Shown: positions 37,582 through 47,508, counted from the stretch's first letter. The stretch is DNA of 64,000 nucleotides from Croceicoccus sp. Ery15 (GCF_020985305.1 NZ_CP087588.1:620001-684000); one strand, 5' to 3'. Notes: generated by a model from the letters alone, not told the origin. Numbers and translations: made by a program.

Positions 37582-38871
37582 GGACACCTCGAAGAACCCA
37601 GTGATTTTATCGTGATCGCGTCAAAACGGGGCCCGAAGGCATTAAGGGCTTTGCTGTTTGCCCAATTTCCGGATGATTTTGATGTTTCCGGCACCTCCTT
37701 GGGGCCGTTTTGATGTCATGCAGACGCAGTTCGCCCCTCAAGCCATACCAGGCGTTGGAAGTTGTAGACCAGGTTGGCCATGCCGATCTTGATGGTGGCG
37801 CGGGCGATACCGATAGTGCGCACGACGAGACCCATCCGGTGCTTCTGCCCGGCGAACACATGCTCGACCTGCGCGCGGATTTTGGATCGCTTGGTGTTGG
37901 CCTTGGCGATCCGCTCGGGCATGGGCCGCATCGGCTTGCGCCTCTGGTGGATATGGCTCTTGAACATGCCGGCGGTGAGGAACGCTTCGTTCTTCTTCGA
38001 CCGGTAAGCGGTATCCGCCCAGACGCCCGAGCCGGTATTGCCCTTGCTGATCAGGTCGGGCAGCCGCGCCCCGTCATGGGCGTTGGCGGCGCTGGCACCC
38101 CAGGTACGGATCAGACCGTGGGCCTTGTCGATGCCGATATGATTTTTGTAGCCGAACATCGGGATAGCGAGATCGACGGGCTTCGCTGCCTTGGGATCGG
38201 TCCCCTCGCGGACCTTGGCTTTGCTGTACTTGATCGACCAACGCGCATCCCTGTCCTTCTGTCGCGCCTTGGCCGGCTTCCAGTCCTCGGGGATGCGCCC
38301 TTCCTTGATGGCGGTCTTCTCGGCCTCGGTGTTACGTTGCTTGGGCGCCGGGACCACCGTAGCGTCGATGATCTGCCCGCCCATGGCAAGATAGCCGCGA
38401 TCCTTGAGCGCAGTGTCGAAGCGGGCGAAGAGTTTATCGATCGCCTTGGCCTGGACCAGGCGCTCACGGAACAACCACACCGTCGTCGCATCCGGCACGG
38501 TGCCGTCGAGGCCGAGGCCCAGGAAGCGCTGGAACGACAGCCGGTCCTTAATCTGGAACTCCGTCGCCTCGTCTGACAGCGAGTAAAGCGCCTGAAGCAC
38601 CAAGATCTTGAACATCAGCACCGGGTCGAACGGCGGCCGCCCGCCCTTGCCGCGAACGCTGCGTCGAAGCGCTGCCACTAGCGGCCCGCGGAAAACCTCG
38701 AAGTCAACCACCGCCGCCAAGCGCTCCAGCGGATCGCCCGCCGCACTCAGCGCTTCATAACGGTCCGAAAGATCAAAGAAACCGGGCTGTCCCGCCATCA
38801 CTGCCTCCGCCGTATCACCGGCGAAGTGAATCAAATCTACACCTCAAAGACCAGAGTTTTTCGAGGTGTCC
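37582..38871 (-). mobile_element. IS5-family insertion sequence, 1290 bp
   Basis: Complete element with terminal inverted repeats: the left end reads GGACACCTCGAAGAACCC and the reverse complement of the right end reads GGACACCTCGAAAAACTC, 16 of 18 matching. It encodes one full-length DDE transposase on the minus strand, so it may still be mobile. GC content is typical of the host chromosome, in contrast to the AT-rich gene it interrupts. Confidence 0.88.
37716..38834 (-). CDS. IS5-family transposase
   Basis: 372-residue DDE transposase, intact. N-terminal helical DNA-binding part with SVRGKGGRPPFDPVLMFKIL and LYSLSDEATEFQIKDRLSF, then the catalytic domain: first D in GGQIIDATVVPAPKQRN, second D in GSGVWADTAYRSKKNE, and E in KIRAQVEHVFAGQKHRMGL (the Y/H-rich signature of the IS5 group). 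It fills nearly the whole element and runs opposite to the interrupted gene. The plus-strand frames over it are antisense shadows. Confidence 0.93.
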   Translation of the reverse strand: MIHFAGDTAEAVMAGQPGFFDLSDRYEALSAAGDPLERLAAVVDFEVFRGPLVAALRRSVRGKGGRPPFDPVLMFKILVLQALYSLSDEATEFQIKDRLSFQRFLGLGLDGTVPDATTVWLFRERLVQAKAIDKLFARFDTALKDRGYLAMGGQIIDATVVPAPKQRNTEAEKTAIKEGRIPEDWKPAKARQKDRDARWSIKYSKAKVREGTDPKAAKPVDLAIPMFGYKNHIGIDKAHGLIRTWGASAANAHDGARLPDLISKGNTGSGVWADTAYRSKKNEAFLTAGMFKSHIHQRRKPMRPMPERIAKANTKRSKIRAQVEHVFAGQKHRMGLVVRTIGIARATIKIGMANLVYNFQRLVWLEGRTASA

Positions 38872-38875
38872 AGCT

Positions 38876-39185
38876 GTCCCTTAGGCTTGGTGTTTCCGTT
38901 CCATCGACCGCGCTCAAGAGGGTAAATAATGACACGGATTTGCGACGGCTTCTTATGCAGGACGTCGAGCGCCAGAGGGCGCATGTTACCAAAGCTTATG
39001 ATCCATCATATATTGAAAAATTAATTGCAGAAGAGACATCAGGTTTACAGGCGGCGATTGAACTACAAGATATATCTAAGCTCTTGCGGTATGCCCCAGG
39101 AAAGGAACTGCTTGGTAGTCTGTCCAAGTCTATAGCCCGTCTTATTCACGGGGTTGGCTACGAAGGGTTGGCGGGAGTGGCATAA
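38876..39185 (+). pseudogene. C-terminal remnant of the ATPase-DUF4435 gene
   Basis: The 3' piece cut off by the IS5 element. It continues the same frame after one AGCT: LSLRLGVSVPSTALKRVNND, then an alpha-helical stretch, ending IHGVGYEGLAGVA and a TAA at 39183. It has no start of its own in its native frame; the in-frame codons before it belong to the element. The stop lies directly next to the second insertion sequence, so the original C-terminus may have been a little longer. Confidence 0.75.
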
Positions 39186-40742
39186 GCCTCTGATCTGAAT
39201 TAGGAACTGGGTGTCTACACCGGCCCTGCTGCAGGGCAGAAAATGCCACAGGCCACACCCGCCATGAACGACGATATCGCAAGCCCCTTCCGATTCCCAG
39301 CGGTCGACCGCAAGAAAGTCACAGCCGCGTTCGACGGTGGTCGGCTCACTTCGGACGGCGGCGTTCTGTTGCTGTCGCAGGCCGAGCGCGCGATGGGTAT
39401 CTGCCAGCGGCTTGCGACTTGCATTGCCGATCCGCGCGATCCTGCCCGGGTGATCCATCGCCTCGACGACATCCTGCGTGCCCGCGTGTTCGCGATCGCC
39501 TGCGGCTATGAGGATGCCGACGATCTCGATGCCCTGCGCGACGATCCGGGCTTCCGCCTGGCCCTGGGCAAGCTGCCGGGATCGGGCGCGGGGCTGGCCA
39601 GCCAACCGACGATGAGCCGGTGGGAGAATGCACCGATCACGCGCGAGTTGGCGAAGATGCTGGCCGCGATGATCGACATCTACTGCGCCAGCTATCCGGC
39701 CCCGCCGGCGGCGGTGACGCTGGATATCGATGATACCTGCGATGTCGTCCATGGCTATCAGCAGTTGTCGTTCTGGAATGGTCATCATGGCGAGCGTTGC
39801 TTCCTGCCGATCCATGTCTACGACACCGCCACTGGCCGGCCGGTGGCGATGCTGCTGCGCACCGGCAAGACACCGTCTGGTGTTGAAGCTGCCGGTCACA
39901 TCCGGCGCCTCGTGCGCCACATCCGCCGGCAATGGCCCGAAACGCACATCACCATCCGCGGCGACGGGCACTATGGGCGGCCCGAGGTCATGGCCGTCTG
40001 CGAGGGTTGCGGCGTCGACTACGTGTTCGGCCTGCCGACCAACGCCGTGCTACGCGCCGATCCCGAAATCGTCGTTGCCGCCGATGCCTGTGCGGTCAAA
40101 CGCGCTCAGCGCCAGTACCCGGTCCTGCGCACCTATGCCGAGACCCGCTACGGGGCCAAAAGCTGGAAGTGCCAGCGCCGCGTCGTCGCCCGGATCGAGG
40201 CCAGTACGATGGGCATGGACATCCGCTATGTCGTCACTTCGCTGACCGAAGGCTCGGCCGAGCACATCTATGATACGCTCTACTGCGCGCGCGGTCAGGC
40301 CGAAAACCTGATCAAGCTGCACAAGACCCAGCTGGCCAGCGATCGCACCTCGTGCCGCTCTCCCAACGCCAATCAGATGCGCCTCATCCTGCACACCGCC
40401 GCATACTGGCTCCTGTGGCGCATTCAGCAGGAAATCCCCAAGGCAGCCTCGCTCGCGACCGCCGAGTTCGCAACGTTGCGCCTCAGGCTGCTCAAGGTCG
40501 CTGCCCGCGTCATTGAGAGCGCCACTCGCATCCGTGTCGCCTTCGCGTCAGCCTGTCCCGATGCCTCCGTTTTGAAAGCCATCGCCACCAATCTCAGGCC
40601 TGCACCTACTTAGGCGGTGCGGCTGTGCCGCCGAACTCCGAGCTCCATTCCATCAACCTCGAAAAGCCCATTGATCCTGACGCGGTGAAAAATGCCGTCG
40701 AAGACGCTCGCCCGGACTACGCCGCCAACGTCAGATCAAGGC
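39186..40742 (+). mobile_element. IS1380-family insertion sequence (ends tentative)
   Basis: Contains an intact IS1380-type transposase. The best end match found by eye is GCCTCTGATCTGA at 39186-39198 against the reverse complement of 40731-40742 (GCCTTGATCTGA), one base longer on the left, with partial similarity beyond. No matching target duplication was found outside these points, so the boundaries may be wrong or the element may have been rearranged next to the IS5 copy. Confidence 0.6.
39243..40613 (+). CDS. IS1380-family transposase
   Basis: 456-residue DDE transposase. N-terminal segment FDGGRLTSDGGVLLLSQAER is the signature of the IS1380 group. Catalytic residues are likely in VTLDIDDTCDVVHG (first D), ITIRGDGHYGRPEVM (second D) and YCARGQAENLIKLHK (E). 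Full length, no frameshift. The start may also be the ATG eight codons later (MNDDIASPF). Codon use matches the chromosome rather than the AT-rich gene to its left. Confidence 0.92.
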   Translation: MPQATPAMNDDIASPFRFPAVDRKKVTAAFDGGRLTSDGGVLLLSQAERAMGICQRLATCIADPRDPARVIHRLDDILRARVFAIACGYEDADDLDALRDDPGFRLALGKLPGSGAGLASQPTMSRWENAPITRELAKMLAAMIDIYCASYPAPPAAVTLDIDDTCDVVHGYQQLSFWNGHHGERCFLPIHVYDTATGRPVAMLLRTGKTPSGVEAAGHIRRLVRHIRRQWPETHITIRGDGHYGRPEVMAVCEGCGVDYVFGLPTNAVLRADPEIVVAADACAVKRAQRQYPVLRTYAETRYGAKSWKCQRRVVARIEASTMGMDIRYVVTSLTEGSAEHIYDTLYCARGQAENLIKLHKTQLASDRTSCRSPNANQMRLILHTAAYWLLWRIQQEIPKAASLATAEFATLRLRLLKVAARVIESATRIRVAFASACPDASVLKAIATNLRPAPT

Positions 40743-41284
40743 CCATCCACTTCGCTGCTGCGGCCTCATGAATAAACCGGGATAGGATGCGTCGATACGA
40801 ACTCTGTCGCTCGCGCAGCTCGCACGCATTTGTTAGTTGAAGAATTTGAGAGCCTTCGTGACCTAAGGGCAAAACTGCGACCGGCTTTCCAAACTATATC
40901 GTGAGCCTTGACCCACACCCCGAATCCCCCTAAGGGCCGCGCCAACCGCTATCGGGGCTAACCCCCTACCGGCGGATAGAGCTGAACATTGCCGGTGAGT
41001 GAAGGTGGGCCGAACAGGTCCGGGCTTTGTTATCCGTCAAAGTAACCCGGCTGGACCCGGGTGGAGCGTTTCGGTTCGTGCGGCGATCGCCAGGGGTAGG
41101 GCCTTTTAAGGCCAGATGCCCTTTTCGCGTTTCCGGCACGGTCCTTCCTCCATCCACGGCAATCCATACGGCGGCTCGCAAGGACGAGTTTTCGCCGCTC
41201 TCGTCATGCGCCTCGGTGCAGACCTGTTCGGCAAGAGTGATTTCGCCGCTCGACCCCATCCACACGGTGCGGGGAAGGGCGGAA
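40743..41284. other. Non-coding stretch between the insertion sequence and the rpsL leader
   Basis: About 540 bp with no gene I can support. The frame from about 40619 to 40770 reads like a short protein remnant (PPNSELHSINLEKPIDPDAV and on), probably debris at the element end. A candidate promoter is TTGACC at 40908-40913, 17 bp, then TAAGGG at 40931, with a poor -10. Base composition returns to the chromosomal level at about 40.95 kb. The rest probably contains the str-operon promoter, not located with confidence. Confidence 0.4.
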
Positions 41285-41384
41285 CCTCATCAGTAAAAGT
41301 GGGAGCCACTTTTACGCCCGGATGAGGTGACCCCGAACGGGAAACCTCCCGTTCGGAAAAGTGACGCCGGGCCGCAAGGCCCGG
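41285..41384 (+). promoter_or_regulatory. Three consecutive stem-loops in the rpsL leader
   Basis: Hairpin 1: GTAAAAGTGG and CCACTTTTAC (10 bp, 3-nt loop), extended by CCTCATC (41285-41291) and GATGAGG (41321-41327). Hairpin 2: CCGAACGGG (41333-41341) and CCCGTTCGG (41348-41356). Hairpin 3: CCGGGCC (41367-41373) and GGCCCGG (41378-41384) with a GCAA tetraloop. The rpsL ATG is 18 nt further on. Such a dense leader suggests transcription or translation control of the str operon. No U-tract follows any of the three. Not matched to a named RNA family. Confidence 0.6.
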
Positions 41385-41402
41385 AAACAAGGAACGTATA
41401 AT

Positions 41403-41774
41403 ATGCCGACTATCAACCAGCTGATCCGCAAGGGTCGCGAGCCGCAGAAGGCCAAGTCCAAGGTCCCTGCGATGGAGCAGAACCCGCAGAAGCGCGGCGT
41501 TTGCACCCGCGTTTACACCACCACGCCGAAGAAGCCGAACTCGGCACTTCGCAAGGTGGCCAAGGTGCGCCTGACCAATGGCCGCGAAGTCATCAGCTAT
41601 ATCCCCGGCGAAGGCCACAACCTGCAGGAGCACTCGGTCGTGCTGATCCGCGGCGGCCGTGTGCGCGACCTTCCCGGTGTGCGCTATCACGTGCTGCGCG
41701 GCGTTCTCGACACGCAGGGCGTGAAGGATCGCAAGCAGTCCCGTTCGAAGTACGGCGCCAAGCGTCCGAAGTAA
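41403..41774 (+). CDS. rpsL: 30S ribosomal protein S12
   Basis: 123 residues, standard length. [15 protein letters not shown] start, then [21 protein letters not shown] and [27 protein letters not shown], the loops next to the decoding centre. The lysines at the classical streptomycin-resistance positions (KKPNSALRK) are present, so the sequence looks streptomycin sensitive. First gene of the str operon, preceded by the three-hairpin leader. Confidence 0.98.
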   Translation: MPTINQLIRKGREPQKAKSKVPAMEQNPQKRGVCTRVYTTTPKKPNSALRKVAKVRLTNGREVISYIPGEGHNLQEHSVVLIRGGRVRDLPGVRYHVLRGVLDTQGVKDRKQSRSKYGAKRPK

Positions 41775-41790
41775 TAGACCCGGCGGCGGT

Positions 41791-41851
41791 CCACTCCCCC
41801 ACCCGGACACCCTTGCGAGGGTATCCTTTGGGTGGCCGGGTGGGGGAGTGG
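41791..41851 (+). repeat. 22-bp near-perfect inverted repeat between rpsL and rpsG
   Basis: The arms 41791-41812 and 41830-41851 pair at 21 of 22 positions around a 17-nt loop; the core is CACTCCCCCACCCGG. A smaller perfect hairpin, GCTTAC-gtat-GTAAGC (41868-41883), follows before rpsG. In other proteobacteria the S12-S7 gap is where S7 represses its own synthesis, so a regulatory, RNA-processing or attenuating role is plausible. Such GC-rich palindromes may also be dispersed repeats. Confidence 0.7.
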
Positions 41852-41908
41852 GCCGGCGTCGCAGGACGCTTACGTATGTAAGCGGCCACTCCGAAGGAGT
41901 TCAAGAAA

Positions 41909-42379
41909 ATGTCACGTCGTCGTCGTCCCGAAAAGCGGGTCATCCTGCCCGATCCCAAGTTTGGCGATCAGGTTCTGTCGAAGTTCATGAACAACCTCAT
42001 GCTCGACGGCAAGAAGTCGACCGCAGAGCGCATCGTTTACGGCGCGCTGGAAACCGTGGAAACCAAGGCCAAGACCGATCCGGTCCAGCTGTTCCACGAC
42101 GCGCTGGGCAACATCATGCCGCAGATCGAAGTGCGCAGCCGCCGCGTCGGCGGTGCGACCTATCAGGTTCCGGTCGAGGTTCGCCCCGAACGTGCGCAGG
42201 CGCTGGCCATCCGCTGGCTGATCACTGCGGCGCGCAACCGCCCCGAAACCACCATGGCGGCACGTCTGTCGGGTGAACTGCTCGACGCTTCGAACAACCG
42301 CGGCAACGCCGTGAAGAAGCGCGAAGACACCCACCGCATGGCCGACGCGAACCGCGCGTTCAGCCACTACCGCTGGTAA
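41909..42379 (+). CDS. rpsG: 30S ribosomal protein S7
   Basis: 156 residues, normal length, starting [20 protein letters not shown]. It has the conserved [45 protein letters not shown] and [10 protein letters not shown] end. 134 bp after rpsL, with strong hairpins in between. Confidence 0.98.
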   Translation: MSRRRRPEKRVILPDPKFGDQVLSKFMNNLMLDGKKSTAERIVYGALETVETKAKTDPVQLFHDALGNIMPQIEVRSRRVGGATYQVPVEVRPERAQALAIRWLITAARNRPETTMAARLSGELLDASNNRGNAVKKREDTHRMADANRAFSHYRW

Positions 42380-42388
42380 GACCTGTGC

Positions 42389-42431
42389 AAAGACGCCCGT
42401 TTCCGACCTGTTTGGGGAAATGGGCGTCTTT
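42389..42431 (+). terminator. Hairpin between rpsG and fusA
   Basis: AAAGACGCCC (42389-42398) and GGGCGTCTTT (42422-42431) pair exactly, extended inward by TTTCC and GGAAA with one mismatch. The 3' arm ends in TTT then CGCC, so termination would be partial. As it splits the str operon it may act as an attenuator. Confidence 0.55.
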
Positions 42432-42552
42432 CGCCGGTCACATTTATCACTATATGGGGCCCATCCGGCTCCGTTGAGAGTCGGCAATAGAGCGGCAGGC
42501 AAGCTAACCGTCGCCCCGTTGCAAGCTTCATACTCTTCCCGAGGAATTTTCC

Positions 42553-44646
42553 ATGGCCCGCGAATATCCGCTGGAACGCTACCGCAATATCGGCATCATG
42601 GCGCATATCGACGCCGGTAAGACCACCACGACCGAGCGGATCCTGTACTACACCGGCAAGTCCTACAAGATCGGCGAAGTCCACGACGGCGCCGCCACCA
42701 TGGACTGGATGGAACAGGAACAGGAACGCGGCATCACCATCACGTCGGCCGCGACCACGACCTTCTGGGCCGCCGAAGACGGCCAGGGCCCGAAGCACCG
42801 CATCAACATCATCGACACCCCCGGCCACGTTGACTTCACCATCGAAGTCGAACGCTCGCTGCGCGTGCTCGACGGTGCGGTCGCCGTGTTCGACGGCGTT
42901 GCTGGCGTCGAACCCCAGTCCGAAACCGTATGGCGCCAGGCCGACAAATACGGCGTGCCGCGGATGTGCTTCATCAACAAGCTGGACCGTACCGGCGCGG
43001 ATTTCTATTACTGCGTCCAGTCGATCGTCGACCGCCTCGGCGCGACGCCGCTGGTGCTGTATCTCCCGATCGGTGCGGAAAGCGACCTTAAGGGCGTCGT
43101 CGATCTGGTGAACAACCGCGGCATCGTCTGGGAAAACGACGGTCTGGGCGCGACGTTCAACTATGTCGATATCCCCGAGGATCTGGCCGACAAGGCCGCC
43201 GAATATCGCGAAAAGCTGATCGAAACTGCCGTCGAGCAGGACGATGAGATCATGGAAGCCTATCTCGAAGGCGAAGTTCCCGATGCGGCCACGCTTAAGA
43301 AGCTGATCCGCAAGGGCACCATGGCGCGCGACTTCGTTCCCGTGCTGTGCGGTTCGGCCTTCAAGAACAAGGGCGTACAGCCGCTGCTCGACGCAGTGGT
43401 CGATTACATGCCGTCGCCGCTCGACGTGCCTGCCATCGAAGGTGTGCTGCCCGACAGCGACGAAAAGGACTCGCGTCCGTCGTCGGACGATGCGCCGTTC
43501 TCGGCTCTGGCCTTCAAGATCATGAACGACCCGTTCGTCGGTTCGCTCACCTTCACCCGCATCTATTCGGGCAAGCTCACCAAGGGTTCGGTTCTGAACT
43601 CGGTGAAGGACAAGAAGGAAAAGATCGGCCGCATGCTGCTGATGCACTCGAACAACCGCGAGGACATCGATGAAGCGTTCGCAGGCGACATCGTGGCGCT
43701 GGCCGGCATGAAGGACACGACCACGGGCGACACGCTGTGCGATCCCGCAAAGCCGATCATCCTTGAGCGTATGGAATTCCCCGAGCCGGTCATCGAACTG
43801 TCGGTCGAGCCCAAGACCAAGGCCGACCAGGAAAAGATGGGCGTGGCGCTCAATCGACTGGCTGCCGAGGATCCGAGCTTCCGCGTCACCACCGATCACG
43901 AATCGGGCCAGACGATCATCAAGGGCATGGGCGAGCTTCACCTCGACATTCTCGTCGATCGCATGAAGCGCGAATTCAAGGTCGAGGCCAATGTCGGTGC
44001 GCCGCAGGTGGCCTACCGCGAATATCTCGCGAAGCCGGTTGACGTCGACTACACCCACAAGAAGCAGTCGGGCGGTTCGGGCCAGTTCGGTCGCGTGAAG
44101 GTCAAGGTCACGCCGGGTGAACGCGGTCAGGGCTTTGTCTTTGAAGACAGCATCAAGGGCGGTAACATTCCGAAGGAATATATCCCCGCGATCGAAAAGG
44201 GTCTGCGCGAGCAGGCCGAGAGCGGCTATCTGGTCGGCTTCCCGATCATCGACTTCACCGTCGAACTTTACGACGGTGCGTACCACGACGTCGACTCGAG
44301 CGCGATCGCGTTCGAAATCGCCGGTCGCGGCGCGATGCGCGAAGTGGCCCAGAAGGCAGGTATCAAGCTGCTCGAACCCATCATGAAGGTCGAGGTCGTT
44401 ACGCCCGAGGATTACCTTGGTGACGTGATCGGCGATCTTAACTCGCGTCGTGGCCAGATCCAGGGCACCGACTCGCGTGGCAATGCGCAGGCTGTCGAAG
44501 CCAATGTGCCGCTGGCCAACATGTTCGGCTATGTGAACGAGCTGCGTTCGTTCACGCAGGGTCGTGCACAGTACACGATGCAGTTCAGCCACTATGACGA
44601 GGTCCCGGCAAATGTCGCGGCCGAAGTTAAGGAGAAGCTTGCGTAA
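42553..44646 (+). CDS. fusA: Elongation factor G
   Basis: 697-residue translocation GTPase. G1 is [16 protein letters not shown], the effector loop is [13 protein letters not shown]3 is [10 protein letters not shown] and G4 is [10 protein letters not shown]. Domains III to V are complete ([40 protein letters not shown]). Start ATG at 42553 with GAGGAA seven to eleven bases upstream. Confidence 0.98.
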   Translation: MAREYPLERYRNIGIMAHIDAGKTTTTERILYYTGKSYKIGEVHDGAATMDWMEQEQERGITITSAATTTFWAAEDGQGPKHRINIIDTPGHVDFTIEVERSLRVLDGAVAVFDGVAGVEPQSETVWRQADKYGVPRMCFINKLDRTGADFYYCVQSIVDRLGATPLVLYLPIGAESDLKGVVDLVNNRGIVWENDGLGATFNYVDIPEDLADKAAEYREKLIETAVEQDDEIMEAYLEGEVPDAATLKKLIRKGTMARDFVPVLCGSAFKNKGVQPLLDAVVDYMPSPLDVPAIEGVLPDSDEKDSRPSSDDAPFSALAFKIMNDPFVGSLTFTRIYSGKLTKGSVLNSVKDKKEKIGRMLLMHSNNREDIDEAFAGDIVALAGMKDTTTGDTLCDPAKPIILERMEFPEPVIELSVEPKTKADQEKMGVALNRLAAEDPSFRVTTDHESGQTIIKGMGELHLDILVDRMKREFKVEANVGAPQVAYREYLAKPVDVDYTHKKQSGGSGQFGRVKVKVTPGERGQGFVFEDSIKGGNIPKEYIPAIEKGLREQAESGYLVGFPIIDFTVELYDGAYHDVDSSAIAFEIAGRGAMREVAQKAGIKLLEPIMKVEVVTPEDYLGDVIGDLNSRRGQIQGTDSRGNAQAVEANVPLANMFGYVNELRSFTQGRAQYTMQFSHYDEVPANVAAEVKEKLA

Positions 44647-44755
44647 GCAGCTTCATCGGTCTAGGGGCGGGCGCCTGATTCACGGGTGCCGGCCTCAAGT
44701 CCGCCCAATCATAATCACCGGATCAGCATATCCAGACGAATAGAGGTCTTTGAAA

Positions 44756-45946
<1,191 letters not shown>

Positions 45947-45960
45947 TATAGGCCTGCTCG

Positions 45961-45995
45961 CCGGCAGGGAGTGATTCTCTGCCGGACAGGTTTTT
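45961..45995 (+). terminator. Terminator 1 after tuf
   Basis: CCGGCAG (45961-45967) pairs with CTGCCGG (45979-45985) around 11 nt, followed within five bases by TTTTT (45991-45995). It begins 14 bp after the tuf stop. Confidence 0.7.
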
Positions 45996-46000
45996 GAGAG

Positions 46001-46053
46001 GGGGCCGCCCCTTCCCGGGTAACCGGTGAGGCGGGGCGGGCCTTTCTTTTTTT
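46001..46053 (+). terminator. Terminator 2 after tuf
   Basis: GGCCGCCCC (46003-46011) pairs with GGGGCGGGCC (ending 46042) with one bulged base, followed by a T-rich tract TTTCTTTTTTT (46043-46053). Together with terminator 1 it suggests that most transcription of tuf ends before rpsJ, so the S10 genes likely have their own promoter between 46053 and 46123. Confidence 0.75.
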
Positions 46054-46122
46054 GAGGCGGGGCACTTTTTCCTCTTTGGGAAGATGGTCCGCTTCTTGGC
46101 TCTTTCGCATCGGTAGTTGGAC

Positions 46123-46434
46123 ATGGAAGCTCAGAATATCCGCATTCGCCTGAAGGCGTTTGATCATCGCGTTCTCGACACGGCAACGGGTGAGATCGCA
46201 GAAACCGCGCGTCGCACGGGCGCGCTTATTCGGGGGCCCATTCCGCTGCCGACGCGTATCGAGAAATTTACCGTGAACCGCGGCCCGCACATCGACAAGA
46301 AGTCGCGGGAGCAGTTCGAGGTTCGTACCTACAAGCGGCTGCTCGACATCGTTCAGCCCAACGCCCAGACGGTCGATGCGCTGATGAAGCTCGATCTGGC
46401 TGCAGGCGTCAACGTCGAGATCAAGCTGGCCTGA
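46123..46434 (+). CDS. rpsJ: 30S ribosomal protein S10
   Basis: 103 residues, usual length; [20 protein letters not shown] start, then [36 protein letters not shown], the highly conserved tail of S10/NusE. It is also part of the transcription antitermination complex. The ATG at 46123 is chosen over a TTG two codons upstream. Confidence 0.98.
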   Translation: MEAQNIRIRLKAFDHRVLDTATGEIAETARRTGALIRGPIPLPTRIEKFTVNRGPHIDKKSREQFEVRTYKRLLDIVQPNAQTVDALMKLDLAAGVNVEIKLA

Positions 46435-46728
46435 TAGGCCGCGGGTCTCGCTGAAGGCCGAAAGGCTTTCGCAAGACATTGGGATACCGCCGGAGCGCCG
46501 CTTTCCAAGTGGCATAGGTTCTCCGGGCCGCGTCCCCCGTCTCGCTTCCATCATTCGTGATGGCGGCACTCAGCCCGGACGGGGCGATGCTTACATAATC
46601 GGGCTGGAACGGGCTGTGGCGGCGTGTGCTTCCACGGCTCTTCACGCACCCGGGGGTGGTCCCCGACGTGCCTCTGTCACCGGGCCTATGGCGAATGGTC
46701 GCTATGCCCATGTTTAGGAGTTTTGATC
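46435..46728. other. Leader-like gap between rpsJ and rplC
   Basis: 294 bp without a supported gene, unusually long inside an S10 operon whose other gaps are mostly under 30 bp. It contains several short GC-rich palindromes (for example ACCCGGGGGTGGTCCCC near 46650) and ends in a clear ribosome-binding site (TAGGAG at 46715-46720) for rplC. The length suggests a regulatory leader or a second promoter; nothing more specific was seen. Confidence 0.4.
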
Positions 46729-47505
46729 ATGCGCACTGGCGTGATCGCCAAGAAAGTCGGGATGACCCGCCTGTTCCAGGAGGACGGTCGGCACGTGCCT
46801 GTTACCGTTCTGGCGCTGGAAGATTGTCAGGTTGTCTCGCACCGCACGCTCGACCGCGACGGCTATGTTGCCGTTCAGCTGGGCGCCGGTGAGGCGAAGC
46901 AGAAGAATGTGGCCAAGCCGCAGCGCGAGCATTTCGCGAAGGCTGAGGTTCCGCTCAAGATGAAGGTTGCCGAGTTCCGTCTTGAGGGCGAGGATGGCCT
47001 CCTTCCCGTCGGCGCATCGATCTCGGCCGAGCATTTCATTGCCGGCCAGAAGGTGGACATCACCGGGCACACGCAGGGCAAGGGCTTTGCCGGTGCCATG
47101 AAGCGTTGGGGCTTCGGCGGTCTGCGCGCATCGCACGGCGTGTCGCTGTCGCACCGTTCGCACGGTTCGACCGGCAACCGCCAGGATCCGGGCAAGGTCT
47201 TCAAGAACAAGAAGATGGCCGGTCACATGGGTGACCGCCAGCGTACCCAGCAGAACCTGGAAGTCGTGCGCACTGACGCCGACCGCGGCCTGATCTTCGT
47301 CAAGGGCTCGGTGCCCGGAGCGAAGAACGCCTGGCTGCTGGTTTCGGACGCCGTCAAATTGCCTCTTCCCGAAGGCGTGCCGTTCCCCGGCGCCGTGATC
47401 GAGAAGAACGCCGTGGCCGCTGCTCAGGAAGCGCCCGTCGAAGCGACCAACAATGACGCCGCAGAGGGCACCACGCCCGACGCCGGCGAGAACAAGGAGG
47501 GCTGA
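46729..47505 (+). CDS. rplC: 50S ribosomal protein L3
   Basis: 258 residues; the core ([73 protein letters not shown]) is standard. A C-terminal extension of about 35 mainly Ala, Glu, Asp, Asn and Thr residues ([18 protein letters not shown] and on) goes beyond the 210-residue E. coli protein. The glutamine of GNRQDPG is the site methylated by PrmB in other bacteria. Confidence 0.97.
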   Translation: MRTGVIAKKVGMTRLFQEDGRHVPVTVLALEDCQVVSHRTLDRDGYVAVQLGAGEAKQKNVAKPQREHFAKAEVPLKMKVAEFRLEGEDGLLPVGASISAEHFIAGQKVDITGHTQGKGFAGAMKRWGFGGLRASHGVSLSHRSHGSTGNRQDPGKVFKNKKMAGHMGDRQRTQQNLEVVRTDADRGLIFVKGSVPGAKNAWLLVSDAVKLPLPEGVPFPGAVIEKNAVAAAQEAPVEATNNDAAEGTTPDAGENKEG

Positions 47506-47508
47506 TCC

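Larger units (their letters stand above)
37578..38875. repeat. 4-bp target-site duplication AGCT flanking the IS5-family element
   Basis: AGCT at 37578-37581 and AGCT at 38872-38875 lie directly outside the element ends. Because AGCT is its own reverse complement it could also be read as an extension of the inverted repeats. The proof that it is a duplication is that deleting the element with exactly one copy restores the host reading frame. Confidence 0.8.
36296..39185 (+). pseudogene. AAA/ABC-type ATPase fused to DUF4435 (TOPRIM-like), split by an IS5-family element
   Basis: Probable anti-phage protein. Removing 37582-38871 and one AGCT copy leaves 1596 nt in one open frame, 531 residues. 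ATPase part: Walker A GSNGTGKS (residues 23-30), ABC signature LSDGEKQ (180 on), Walker B ILFIDEPE (203 on), and an H-loop ATHS. DUF4435 part: VVEGQDE (about 294-300), VVDRDY (349-354) and YHEAESYL (373-380), the acidic clusters of this TOPRIM-related nuclease. ATPase plus DUF4435 is the make-up of PARIS (AriA/AriB, also found merged) and OLD-like proteins. The split leaves a 439-residue product ending in ten element-encoded residues. AT-rich codons point to transfer. Lost C-terminal piece: 38876-39185. Confidence 0.8.

Noticed and set aside
40767..40792. CCTCATGAATAAACCGGG as the right end of the IS1380 element
   Set aside because: It resembles insertion-sequence ends I have seen, but no reverse complement is present on the left side, so it cannot be supported here.
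42367..44592. A 741-codon minus-strand frame over fusA
   Set aside because: Pure antisense shadow of elongation factor G; His/Asp/Arg-rich with no motif.
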